Assembly: GCF_014635725.1 (NCBI RefSeq)
Contig: NZ_BMDJ01000007.1
Coordinates: 62,001 to 126,000 of the forward strand
Source: Pedobacter mendelii
GTDB lineage: Bacteria; Bacteroidota; Bacteroidia; Sphingobacteriales; Sphingobacteriaceae
Length of the DNA: 64,000 nucleotides
Reading direction: 5' to 3'
Part shown: positions 29,578 to 37,904 of the stretch, piece by piece
How the letters are laid out: every line of letters begins with the position of its first letter
How positions within the stretch are numbered: the first letter of the stretch is position 1
The notes under the pieces: model-generated
Databases searched by the model: none
The model's input: the letters and a program-made list of their open reading frames with translations, nothing else
What the model was told of the DNA's origin: nothing
Program-made: the position numbers and the translations under genes

Positions 29578-31257
29578 ATGAAACAGTTTTCCTTATTCCT
29601 CTTCTCCCTATTTTTTGCTTCTACGGCTTGGTCTCAGCAAAAGCTTAAACCCACATTTACCTATAAAATTACGTATTGGCGCTCTGCAGATGGCAAACCT
29701 AAAGAAGATAGGAATGCAACAGTAATTATTGCCGGCGCAAAACAAAACGTATTGAGTATGGAAAGCATATTGGCGAATAAAGCTAAATATCCTTTCGAGC
29801 AAAGTATAATTGCCAAACCAGAAAATATTTTGTTTCAGGTTGCCGATTTAGATAAAGCCAATCAAATTTCAACGGCTGATAGTGCTACAATTTCTAAACA
29901 AATTTTTGAGTTTAGCAACGAAACGAAAGTGATTTTAGGTTACATCTGCAAAAAAGCTAAAACCGTTGTAAATTCGAATACCATTGAGTTGTGGTACACG
30001 ACCGAGGCGGGCATTAAAGCTGCGCCAACGGTTTTAAGCCAGAGCCTTGGTTTGGTATTGGAGCAGGTGCGCAACGGAAATAGCTATATCACGGCAACAA
30101 AGATTGAAGAGGTTAATAATAATAAACAGATTGATTTAAGTGCATTAAAATTAACCGACGGCTTAACTTATAAAGATTTGCTTTGGAAAAGCAGGTTTAC
30201 CACGCTAAACATATTCAAAGATGAAACCCTAAATTTTTTGGATAAGCCACAATCAAACGATTCAATCTTCAGGTTTTCTGGTGGAACAGTTATCGTAAGG
30301 AAAGTAAAGTTTCCTGAAATGCTAGCCAACCCAAATGTTTTTGTCGATTTAACGGAGCAATCTAATGGTGATGCTTACGATAGAACAGGTTCTGTATTTA
30401 TTATACCGACAGATAAAAATATAAGTTTGATGGATGCACTTAAAAATTCGGTAAAGAATTTACCAGTTTATGAAAACGGAAATGGTAAAAAATACCAGGG
30501 CGTAATCGCTACCTCAACTTATAACCCTGTTATCGAATTGATGCGGTTTTTTACACCTTTCGGCGTTGGTAAATACAATAATTTAAAACTGAAGGATAAA
30601 AACTGGGCGGATAAGGTTTATTACAGGCAAGACATTTCAGAATTATTTCCTTTAGTAAATGGAAAGGAAGTTTGGGTAGCTGTTTTTATAGGTAATTATG
30701 ATAAAGGCGGACACAAAGTTTCTTTAAATATCACACTTCATAATGGCGGAAGGGAAAAAGCAGATAAGGCTGTAATTATGCCCTTGTTCAACTCCACAAA
30801 TGTACTAGAAATGGCGGGGCAAGAGTATGCAACCATGTTTAGTAGCGATAAAGGTTTGGAGGTTACATTTACTTTGGATAAAGATGTTAAGGATGCCAAA
30901 CTACGTTACATTACAACAGGCCATGGCGGCTGGGGCGGTGGAGATGAATTTGTGCCAAAGAAAAACACGATTTGGCTGGATGGGAAAGAAACTTTTGCAT
31001 TTATTCCCTGGAGACAGGATTGTGGTTCTTACCGTTTATCCAATCCGGCTTCCGGTAATTTTGAAACAGGTCTATCCTCATCTGATTTAAGTCGCTCTAA
31101 CTGGTGTCCGGGAACAGTTACTAATCCAAATATAATTCCTTTAGGTGACTTAAAAGCCGGAAGGCATACGATAAAAGTTACCATCCCAATGGGGCCTCCA
31201 CAGGGTTCTAGCTCTAGTGCCTGGAATGTTTCGGGTGTTTCATTGGGTACGGAGTAA
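29578..31257 (+). CDS. Secreted PNGase F-like peptide-N-glycanase homologue
   Basis: A 559-residue exported protein. It has a signal peptide (residues 1 to about 19, ending AWSQ), a beta-rich N-terminal domain of about 180 residues resembling GLPGLI-type proteins, then the two jelly-roll domains of peptide-N4-(N-acetyl-beta-glucosaminyl)asparagine amidase F. Family signatures are AYDRTGSVFII (Asp about 268, aligning with the catalytic Asp of the WDR motif), GHGGWGGGDEFVPKKNTI (Glu about 457) and DLSRSNWCPGT. PNGase F releases intact N-glycans from glycoproteins. No sugar-degrading genes adjoin it. Homology is clear; actual glycanase activity is inferred. Confidence 0.85.
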   Translation: MKQFSLFLFSLFFASTAWSQQKLKPTFTYKITYWRSADGKPKEDRNATVIIAGAKQNVLSMESILANKAKYPFEQSIIAKPENILFQVADLDKANQISTADSATISKQIFEFSNETKVILGYICKKAKTVVNSNTIELWYTTEAGIKAAPTVLSQSLGLVLEQVRNGNSYITATKIEEVNNNKQIDLSALKLTDGLTYKDLLWKSRFTTLNIFKDETLNFLDKPQSNDSIFRFSGGTVIVRKVKFPEMLANPNVFVDLTEQSNGDAYDRTGSVFIIPTDKNISLMDALKNSVKNLPVYENGNGKKYQGVIATSTYNPVIELMRFFTPFGVGKYNNLKLKDKNWADKVYYRQDISELFPLVNGKEVWVAVFIGNYDKGGHKVSLNITLHNGGREKADKAVIMPLFNSTNVLEMAGQEYATMFSSDKGLEVTFTLDKDVKDAKLRYITTGHGGWGGGDEFVPKKNTIWLDGKETFAFIPWRQDCGSYRLSNPASGNFETGLSSSDLSRSNWCPGTVTNPNIIPLGDLKAGRHTIKVTIPMGPPQGSSSSAWNVSGVSLGTE

Positions 31258-31355
31258 TTGAGCTGAGGCCTTTGAGAGATTTACAATAGATCAGAAGAAT
31301 GATAAAAAAATATTAACAACCTACAATACCAATTTGATATTCCATCATGCTATCT

Positions 31356-31394
31356 GCACCTTGTATCCCCCTTTGGAGGGGGCAGGGGGAGGAT
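31356..31394 (+). repeat. Left inverted repeat of DUF559 unit
   Basis: A stretch reading GCACCTTGTATCCCCC, then a GGAGGGGG-containing arm. It pairs with the reverse complement of 31864-31905 over about 40 bases with mismatches. The arm also forms its own small CCCCC/GGGGG hairpin. Confidence 0.7.
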
Positions 31395-31465
31395 CTAAAA
31401 GTTATAACATTCGCTATCTTTCAATTTGTCTGTTAGAAAAAATAAATTAATTCTTATCTTGAATT

Positions 31466-31876
31466 ATGGATGAGGCTGATAAAAACAATCTTTGGCACTA
31501 CAATACAGGGCTTAAAAAATTTGCAAATTCTAATCGAAAAGACATGACAAAAGCCGAGGCTTGTCTGTGGAAATTCGTGTTGAGTGGCAAACAAATGATG
31601 GGTTATCAATTTCGAAGACAAAGACCAATATTAAATTTTATAGTTGATTTTATGTGTAAGGAATTAATGCTCGTTATTGAGGTTGATGGCTTAACGCACA
31701 GTTGGGAAAATGTTGCTGAAAACGATATTACAAGGGATAAACTTTTAGCGGATATTGGATTTTCTGTTCTTAGATTTAATGATGATGAAATTTTGACGGA
31801 TATTGAGAACGTCAATCGGGCTATATGTTTTTATGTTGAAGCATTTGAATGGGAAAGTAAAAACCACCCCCTTTAA
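31466..31876 (+). CDS. DUF559 endonuclease-like protein (Vsr/PD-(D/E)XK fold)
   Basis: A 136-residue protein of the DUF559 family, related in fold to very-short-patch repair and other PD-(D/E)XK nucleases. The core reads FRRQRPILNFIVDFMCKELMLVIEVDG with candidate metal-binding residues Asp61, Glu72 and Asp74, followed by His78. The C-terminal part (LLADIGFSVLRFNDDEIL) matches the second family motif. No methyltransferase or repair genes adjoin it. The gene is bracketed by inverted repeats, and its last three codons and stop lie inside the right-hand one. Cellular role is unknown. Confidence 0.85.
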   Translation: MDEADKNNLWHYNTGLKKFANSNRKDMTKAEACLWKFVLSGKQMMGYQFRRQRPILNFIVDFMCKELMLVIEVDGLTHSWENVAENDITRDKLLADIGFSVLRFNDDEILTDIENVNRAICFYVEAFEWESKNHPL

Positions 31877-31905
31877 TTCCCCCGCCATCGGGGGATATGA
31901 GGTGC
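31864..31905 (-). repeat. Right inverted repeat of DUF559 unit
   Basis: On the minus strand it reads GGCACCTCATATCCCCC followed by a GGCGGGGG arm, matching the left repeat at 31356-31394. It overlaps the end of the DUF559 coding sequence (residues His-Pro-Leu and the stop). Confidence 0.7.
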
Positions 31906-32071
31906 CTACTTTTATGGAGTAGAAATAAGTTTAATTCATCTTTAAAAAAACTGCTAATCCTGTTTTTTCAAATTATTTTAATGAAATTTTCAACGGCTAA
32001 ATGTGAATAACCTCGCTTCATTCTGTAAAATCATTTTTATTATATTTACGGCTGCCAATTTCTGTAAATAA

Positions 32072-34963
32072 ATGAGTGAAGAATCAAACCAAAACTTAAA
32101 TCCAAACGAAGAGCACAAACATACCATAACTCCAATTAACGGTTTATATGAAAACTGGTTTTTAGATTACGCATCCTATGTAATCCTGGATCGTGCTGTC
32201 CCGCACATTCATGATGGGTTAAAACCCGTTCAAAGACGCATCATGCATTCGCTAAAGGAAATGGATGATGGACGTTTCAATAAAGCAGCAAACGTTATTG
32301 GTAATACGATGAAGTACCACCCACATGGAGATGCCTCTATTGGCGATGCAATGGTACAAATCGGTCAGAAAGATTTGCTTATTGATATGCAAGGCAACTG
32401 GGGCGACCCGATTACCGGCGATAGCGCTGCAGCGCCTCGTTATATTGAGGCCCGCTTATCTAAATTTGCAAACGAAGTAGTTTTCAATGCAGACACCACC
32501 GAATGGCAGCTAAGTTATGATGGGCGTAACAATGAACCCGTTACCTTGCCTGTTAAATTTCCTTTGTTATTGGCGCAAGGGGCAGAAGGTATTGCAGTTG
32601 GTTTGGCGACAAAGGTGATGCCTCATAATTTTATTGAGTTACTAGATGCTTCAATCGAATCGCTAAAAGGTGTTCGGCCGAATATTTTACCCGATTTCTT
32701 TACAGGAGGAATGGCCGATTTCTCCAACTACAATGAAGGACAGCGTGGTGGTAAAATTCGCGTTCGTGCAAAGATAACCGAGAAAGATAAAAAGACTTTG
32801 GTAATTACCGAAGTTCCTTACAGCACCACAACGAGTTCGGTAATAGATAGTATTTTGGCTGCGAATGATAAGGGCAAAATCAAAATTAAAAAAATTGAAG
32901 ATAGTACCGCTGCCCATGTAGAAATTATTGTGCATTTGGCACCAGGTATTTCTCCTGATGTTACCATTGATGCGCTTTACGCATTCACAGCCTGCGAGGT
33001 TTCTATTTCACCAAATACCTGTATCATTCAGGATGATAAACCACATTTTTTAAGTGTGAACGACATCCTGATTGAAAACACAAAACACACTAAAAGATTA
33101 TTAAAGAAAGAATTGGAAATTCGACTGCACGAGTTGCAGGAGCGGATTTTCTTCAGTTCATTACTTAAAATATTTATTCAGGAAGGGATGTATAAAAATC
33201 CTGAATATGAAAACGCTACGAATTTTGATACCGTTGTAGAGGTTTTACACCGATTATTCGAGCCTTTTAAAGCATCGCTTTACCGCGAAATTTTACCTGA
33301 AGATTTTAAAAAGCTAATCGATAAGCCGATGAGTAGCATTACCCGTTTTGATGTGAAAAAGGCCGATGAGCAGATGAAAAATCTGGAAGATGAAATCAAA
33401 ATTGTTAAAAATCACCTGAAACATTTAACGGATTACGCAATTGCCTGGTTTCAAAAACTGAAAGATAAATACAGTAAAGGAAGAGCGCGTAAAACGGAAA
33501 TTCGGTTATTCGACAGGGTTGAGGCATCGAAAGTTGCTTTAGCAAACGTAAAACTATATATGAACCGTGAAGATGGTTTTATTGGTACGGGATTGCGTAA
33601 AGATGAATTTATTGCTGACTGTTCGGACATTGATGAGGTTATCGTTTTCCGTGAGGATGGAAAATGTATGATTACAAAAGTTGCTGATAAAACTTTCGTT
33701 GGGAAAGGCATTATCCATGCACAAGTTTTTAAGAAAAACGATGAGCGAACCATTTATAATATGATTTATAAAGATGGTTCGACGGGAACAGCATACATTA
33801 AACGTTTCGCTGTTGTTGGCGTAACCCGCGATAAAGAATATGATTTAACCAAGGGTTCTAAAGGGTCTAAAGTTTTATATTTCACTGCAAACCCAAATGG
33901 CGAAGCTGAGATTGTAAATGTTGGTTTGAAACCGCATTCTAAACTGCGTAAACTTCAATTCGACCAGGATTTTGCAGAAGTAGCGATTAAAGGTCGCGGC
34001 TCTCAAGGAAATATTATTTCAAAATATCCTGTTAAAAAAATTATTCTGAAAAGCAAAGGGGTTTCAACATTATCTGGACTTAAAATTTGGTACGATAGTT
34101 TGCTTAAACGCTTAAATGTTGATAGTAGAGGTAAATATCTTGGTGAATTTGATGGAGATGATAGAATACTGCTGGTTCATAAGGATGGTTACTACGAATT
34201 AAGTTCGTTTGAATTAAGCAATCACTTTGATGATGGATTAGTTTTAATTGAAAAATTTGACCCTGAAAAAGTTTTTGCTGCCGTTCATTTCGATGGCAAG
34301 GCACAAAATTATTTTATCAAACGCTTTGTTTTTGAATTGCAGTCTGTTGGGCGAAAAACCATTTTCATTAGTGAAGAACAAAAATCGAAGTTATTGTATT
34401 TAACGGCAAACCCTGCCGCAAAAATTATTGTCGATGTTTTGAAAGGTAAAACTCAAATACCTGAAACATTGGATTTGGTATTATCTGAAGCAATTGATGT
34501 AAAAGGTTTGAAGGCGAATGGTAATCGCTTATCGCCACATGATGTGCAGAAAGTTGTATTAGAAGAGCCAGAAATTGAAGTAGAAGAAGTTGAAGTTAGT
34601 GATGATAATGGAGGTAATGAAACTTCAGTCGAAGATGAAGATTTGGAGATGGATGAAAATGCTGAGGCTACACCTGTAGAAGGCTTGGAGCCTGAAATGA
34701 CAGAAGATAAATCAGCTGAAGAAAAACAAAAACCGAATTTTCAGCATAAAGCTGAGTCCGTAGCCGAGGAGATACCAGCTGTGGAAGACAAACCGGTTAG
34801 TGAAAAACCAGTTGAAATACCTAAACCAGTGCCTATTAAAAAAGAGGAGCCAAAACCAGCTGAAACGCCAAAAGAGGAAAAACCGGTTAAAAAAGTCGAT
34901 TTTGAAATTACCAATCCTGATGATATCGATATTGATGATAAAGGGCAATTGGGCTTATTTTAG
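32072..34963 (+). CDS. parC: DNA topoisomerase IV subunit A
   Basis: A 963-residue DNA-cleaving subunit of topoisomerase IV, partner of ParE encoded 14 kb away. The breakage-reunion domain starts near residue 25 (LYENWFLDYASYVILDRAVPHIHDGLKPVQRRIMHS). The catalytic Tyr is about 124 in APRYIE. The C-terminal beta-pinwheel (about 500-830) shows degenerate repeats with K-G-S-K-G and similar motifs. The last 130 residues are a low-complexity Glu/Pro/Lys tail ending DDKGQLGLF, longer than in many ParC proteins. The gene stands alone with a possible -7 element (TATATTTA) near 32040. Confidence 0.93.
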   Translation: MSEESNQNLNPNEEHKHTITPINGLYENWFLDYASYVILDRAVPHIHDGLKPVQRRIMHSLKEMDDGRFNKAANVIGNTMKYHPHGDASIGDAMVQIGQKDLLIDMQGNWGDPITGDSAAAPRYIEARLSKFANEVVFNADTTEWQLSYDGRNNEPVTLPVKFPLLLAQGAEGIAVGLATKVMPHNFIELLDASIESLKGVRPNILPDFFTGGMADFSNYNEGQRGGKIRVRAKITEKDKKTLVITEVPYSTTTSSVIDSILAANDKGKIKIKKIEDSTAAHVEIIVHLAPGISPDVTIDALYAFTACEVSISPNTCIIQDDKPHFLSVNDILIENTKHTKRLLKKELEIRLHELQERIFFSSLLKIFIQEGMYKNPEYENATNFDTVVEVLHRLFEPFKASLYREILPEDFKKLIDKPMSSITRFDVKKADEQMKNLEDEIKIVKNHLKHLTDYAIAWFQKLKDKYSKGRARKTEIRLFDRVEASKVALANVKLYMNREDGFIGTGLRKDEFIADCSDIDEVIVFREDGKCMITKVADKTFVGKGIIHAQVFKKNDERTIYNMIYKDGSTGTAYIKRFAVVGVTRDKEYDLTKGSKGSKVLYFTANPNGEAEIVNVGLKPHSKLRKLQFDQDFAEVAIKGRGSQGNIISKYPVKKIILKSKGVSTLSGLKIWYDSLLKRLNVDSRGKYLGEFDGDDRILLVHKDGYYELSSFELSNHFDDGLVLIEKFDPEKVFAAVHFDGKAQNYFIKRFVFELQSVGRKTIFISEEQKSKLLYLTANPAAKIIVDVLKGKTQIPETLDLVLSEAIDVKGLKANGNRLSPHDVQKVVLEEPEIEVEEVEVSDDNGGNETSVEDEDLEMDENAEATPVEGLEPEMTEDKSAEEKQKPNFQHKAESVAEEIPAVEDKPVSEKPVEIPKPVPIKKEEPKPAETPKEEKPVKKVDFEITNPDDIDIDDKGQLGLF

Positions 34964-35019
34964 TTATAGTGATTTCGTCATTGCGAGGCATCGGCAGACT
35001 TAAAAATTGCTATGAACGG

Positions 35020-35102
35020 TCGTCACCCTAAATTCATTTCAGGGTCTTAACAGCAAGGTGGCTTAGCAGGAAATATGCTGAAATAAATTCAGCATAACGA
35101 CC
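35020..35102 (-). repeat. Dispersed palindromic repeat family A, copy 1
   Basis: The ends are inverted (GGTCGT / ACGACC) and enclose two hairpins, CCCTAAATTCATTTCAGGG and ATGCTGAAATAAATTCAGCAT. The same two-hairpin plan occurs at 48770-48835 and 59504-59572. It lies just upstream of the TPP riboswitch. A short cgtcattgcgaggca module precedes it near 34976. Confidence 0.75.
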
Positions 35103-35227
35103 GCACATCCCATTGCACTTATACAATGCCACATATAAATAACTGGCATCCTGATTTATGTATTTTTTTAAAAATGCTAAACATTTTGAATGATAAATTA
35201 AAACTCTTCATCTTTCATTTTAAAAAC

Positions 35228-35235
35228 TATATTTG
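35228..35235 (+). promoter_or_regulatory. -7 promoter element (TATATTTG) before TPP riboswitch
   Basis: A perfect TAnnTTTG match about 5-10 bases before the first conserved riboswitch base, as expected for a promoter whose transcript starts with the aptamer. A -33 element is not clear. Confidence 0.5.
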
Positions 35236-35239
35236 TCTT

Positions 35240-35422
35240 ACTCAAAGGGGTGCTTTTTAAATCGGAAATTTCTTTTTCCATTAAAAGGCTGAGATTACAC
35301 CCATTTAAGAGGTTTAAGGCAAAAGGCTTAAGGTTTAGGGTTTTCACCTTATGCCTTACACCTCAAAACCTTTTACCTTTTAATGCACCTGATTCGGATA
35401 ATGCCGGCGTAGGGAAGAGGTT
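35240..35422 (+). ncRNA. TPP (THI-box) riboswitch
   Basis: Conserved blocks are present in order: GGGGTGC at 35247-35253, a variable P3 stem (CTTTTTAA ... TTAAAAG), GGCTGAGATTACACCC at 35287-35302, then ACCTGATTCGGATAATGCC from 35387, and GGCGTAGGGAA. Between ACACCC and ACCTGAT, where a few bases are normal, about 80 extra bases occur (35303-35385). The element binds thiamine pyrophosphate and should switch off the downstream transporter gene when TPP is plentiful. No obvious intrinsic terminator follows, so control may be at translation, but this is unsettled. Confidence 0.92.
35303..35385. repeat. AAGG/CCTT-rich palindromic repeat (family D) inside the riboswitch
   Basis: The left half is rich in AAGG words (aggtttaaggc, aaggcttaaggtttaggg) and the right half in CCTT words (caccttatgccttacacctc), so the two can pair as a long imperfect hairpin. 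Similar sequence lies upstream of hemL (55370-55515) and near 54040-54110 and 44596-44640. Confidence 0.6.
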
Positions 35423-35498
35423 AAATTTACAATGCTGTTTCGCCCCGAAAGTAGCTTTCAATTATTTTTTATTAGCCAAATAGGCGAAAATATTGTAA

Positions 35499-36119
35499 AT
35501 GAATTTTCAAGATTGGTATAAGCTTTTTTACGAGCAAATTTTAAATACTTCATTAGTTGAATGGTTTGCTGTTGGTTTTGGTGTTTCTGAAGTTTTATTG
35601 GCCAGAAAGAATAGCATTTGGTTATATCCTACAGGAATAATTTCTATTCTTTTATCGATGTTTCTTTTGCTAAATGTAAAACTTTATGCTGAAATGCTTT
35701 TGAGTATTTATTACTTGATAATGAGCGTTTATGGGTGGGTAATTTGGAAAAAACGAAAAATTGAAGGCGAAAATCAGGTATCGTGGAGTACAAATAATGA
35801 GCTTACAATTGCTGTTTTAATTTCGGTAGTAGGCTTTTTTGTTTTCTACTTTGTATTGAGAAACCATACCGATTCTGATGTGCCACTTCTTGATGCATTC
35901 GTGTCTTCAACTGCTTGGGCAGGAATGTGGCTTTTGGCTAAACGTAAAATTGAAAACTGGATCTTCCTAAATGTTTCAAATATTGTTGCCATTCCATTGC
36001 TATTCCATAAAAAACTGCCATTAATGGCTTGCCTAACTACTTTCCTTTTTGTTGTAGCCATTTTTGGTTTTATAGATTGGAAGAAAATTATTGGGAAGAG
36101 AAAGCTTAGAACAATTTAA
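35499..36119 (+). CDS. pnuT: PnuC-family transporter, probably thiamine-specific (PnuT)
   Basis: A 206-residue inner-membrane protein with about seven predicted helices. It carries PnuC-family features: LARKNSIWLYPTGIISI near residues 36-52, YLIMSVYGWVIWKK near 75-88, and W-x-x-x-N-x-x-x-I-P-L near 150-165. PnuC-type proteins facilitate vitamin uptake that is trapped by phosphorylation inside the cell. The TPP riboswitch directly upstream points to thiamine as substrate rather than nicotinamide riboside. The start at 35499 is the first ATG after the riboswitch. No thiamine kinase gene adjoins it. Confidence 0.85.
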   Translation: MNFQDWYKLFYEQILNTSLVEWFAVGFGVSEVLLARKNSIWLYPTGIISILLSMFLLLNVKLYAEMLLSIYYLIMSVYGWVIWKKRKIEGENQVSWSTNNELTIAVLISVVGFFVFYFVLRNHTDSDVPLLDAFVSSTAWAGMWLLAKRKIENWIFLNVSNIVAIPLLFHKKLPLMACLTTFLFVVAIFGFIDWKKIIGKRKLRTI

Positions 36120-36179
36120 GTTGGCTAAAGATTTGTAGATTATTAAAAGTCAATCGGCGAATCTGCGGCAAAAAAAAAC

Positions 36180-37268
36180 ATGAACCATATGCTAACACCA
36201 ACCTGGCAAGAAAAAGTAAATGAATTCGCGGCAAAATCTGAAGAAATGGGAGCGTTACATCCTGAAGTTTTGGAACTCGCTTACCAGAAAAACTGGTTTA
36301 AACTTTTTGTGCCTGAAGTTTACGGCGGACCCGGAAAAAAACTTCCTGAAATTTTAAGATTAGAAGAAGAGCTTGCTGAAGCTGATGGAAGTTTAGGCTG
36401 GACAATCACTTTATGTGCCGGAGCAGCATGGTTTGCCGGGTTTTTAAACCCAGATTTGGCAAAAGAAGTTTTTGCAGATAAAGAAGTTTGTTTTGCTGGC
36501 AGTGGCGCAATTGGTGGAATTGCTGTAAAAACTGAAAATGGTTACCTCGTTAACGGGCATTGGAAATATGCAAGTGGTGCGTTGCATGCCACGATTTTTA
36601 CTGCCAATTGTTACCTTAAAAATAGTGATGGAACAGATGTTTTAGATGAGGCTGGAAATCCGAAAGTGCTATCGTTTATACTCAAAAAAGATGAGGTTGA
36701 AATTCTTTCTGGCTGGTCATACTTTGGCTTAATTGCTACCGGTAGTCATGCTTTTGAAGTGAGAGATTTAATTGTGCCGGAGAACAGAACGTTTAAGATA
36801 AACAGCACAATTCAAATAGCAGATAAAGGCTTTGATTATCCATTTCTACAGCTCGCGGAAACTACATTAGCAGTAAACAGTTTAGGTATGGCAAGTCATT
36901 TCATTAGGTTAGTTGAAGAGTCTTTTTTTACCCGTTCGGGTTTGAAACGCTACAATGAAAAACAAATTGATTTTTTTAATGATGAACTTGAACGTTGCAA
37001 AAACGAAGTGCAATTTTTGAAGGCTCAATTTTACGGAACATTTGACGAATCGTGGGAACAGTTAATAAAGCAAGGAACTGTTAATGAGACTAAATTAGAG
37101 GAAGTAAGTTTGGTAAGCAGAAAGTTGGCTCATGCTTGCAGAAAAACCTCGGATATACTTTTTCCTTATTGTGGATTGGAAGCTGCAAAAAAGGAATCAG
37201 AAATTAATCGGGTTTGGAGAGATATTCATACTGCTAGCCAACATGCTTTACTTACATTTTCGTTTTAA
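36180..37268 (+). CDS. Acyl-CoA dehydrogenase family protein
   Basis: A 362-residue flavoprotein homologue. The N-terminal helical domain (LAYQKNWFKLFVPEVYGGPGKKLPEILRLEEELAEADGSLGWT) and middle beta domain (FAGSGAIGGIAVKTENGYLVNGHWKYASG) match the acyl-CoA dehydrogenase / flavin-dependent monooxygenase superfamily, especially the HsaA/DszC-like branch. The usual catalytic Glu of true acyl-CoA dehydrogenases is not recognisable, so a dehydrogenase role is not certain. It may start at 36180 or at Met 36189. Its end overlaps the end of convergent msrA by 4 bases. Confidence 0.8.
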   Translation: MNHMLTPTWQEKVNEFAAKSEEMGALHPEVLELAYQKNWFKLFVPEVYGGPGKKLPEILRLEEELAEADGSLGWTITLCAGAAWFAGFLNPDLAKEVFADKEVCFAGSGAIGGIAVKTENGYLVNGHWKYASGALHATIFTANCYLKNSDGTDVLDEAGNPKVLSFILKKDEVEILSGWSYFGLIATGSHAFEVRDLIVPENRTFKINSTIQIADKGFDYPFLQLAETTLAVNSLGMASHFIRLVEESFFTRSGLKRYNEKQIDFFNDELERCKNEVQFLKAQFYGTFDESWEQLIKQGTVNETKLEEVSLVSRKLAHACRKTSDILFPYCGLEAAKKESEINRVWRDIHTASQHALLTFSF

Positions 37269-37810
37269 TCACCAAGCAGCTCAGGTTTAATTTTATCCTT
37301 AAACTCTTGTACAAACTTATCAAGCTTGGGTTGAATTACGAAAGAGCAATAAGGTTTTTCATGATTTTTGCTAAAGTAATTTTGATGATAATCCTCGGCA
37401 TCATAAAATTCGGAAACAGGGCTTAATTCAGTAATAATTGGCTTATCAAAAATATTATCTCTTGTTAAATCAGTTATCATTTTTTCGGTTTCACGCTTTT
37501 GTTCTTGGGTATCGTAAAAAACTACAGACCGATATTGTATTCCTCTATCGCTATCTTGTCTGTTCAATAAGGTAGGATTGTGTGTTTTAAAGAAAATCAA
37601 TAACAACTCAGTAAAAGAAATCTGAGTTTCATCAAAATCAATTTGAATAACTTCGGCATGACCAGTGTCGCCATTAGAAATTTCCATGTACGTGGGGTGT
37701 TTTAATTCTCCACCCATGTAACCTGATACCACTTTTTTTACACCTTGTAAAGATTGAAAAACAGCTTCTGTACACCAAAAGCATCCTCCACCAAATATTG
37801 CTGTCTGCAT
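37265..37810 (-). CDS. msrA: Peptide methionine sulfoxide reductase A
   Basis: A 181-residue enzyme that reduces methionine-S-sulfoxide in oxidised proteins. The catalytic motif GGGCFWC places the reactive Cys at residue 10 and a second Cys at 13. Other family features are VSGYMGGELKHPTYMEISNGDTGHAE and the C-terminal EDYHQNYF. No MsrB domain is fused. It is convergent with the acyl-CoA dehydrogenase homologue, overlapping it by 4 bases. Confidence 0.95.
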   Translation of the reverse strand: MQTAIFGGGCFWCTEAVFQSLQGVKKVVSGYMGGELKHPTYMEISNGDTGHAEVIQIDFDETQISFTELLLIFFKTHNPTLLNRQDSDRGIQYRSVVFYDTQEQKRETEKMITDLTRDNIFDKPIITELSPVSEFYDAEDYHQNYFSKNHEKPYCSFVIQPKLDKFVQEFKDKIKPELLGD

Positions 37811-37852
37811 ATTTCCATAAACGAAAATAGCACTACAAAGGTTTTTAATATA

Positions 37853-37887
37853 TAAAAAAATGCCTCTTAGATTTAGCTAAAAGGCAT
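37853..37887 (-). terminator. Terminator after the 37905-38951 lipoprotein gene
   Basis: On the minus strand ATGCCT...AGGCAT, with TTAG/CTAA inside and one mismatch, is followed by seven T residues. It lies 18 bases past the stop codon of the lipoprotein gene and before msrA. Confidence 0.75.
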
Positions 37888-37904
37888 CTAAAATAATTTA
37901 TAAA

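Noticed and set aside
35250..35483. 77-residue reading frame across the TPP riboswitch
   Set aside because: It overlaps the riboswitch and its inserted repeat; the protein is made of repeat translation and has no coding signs.
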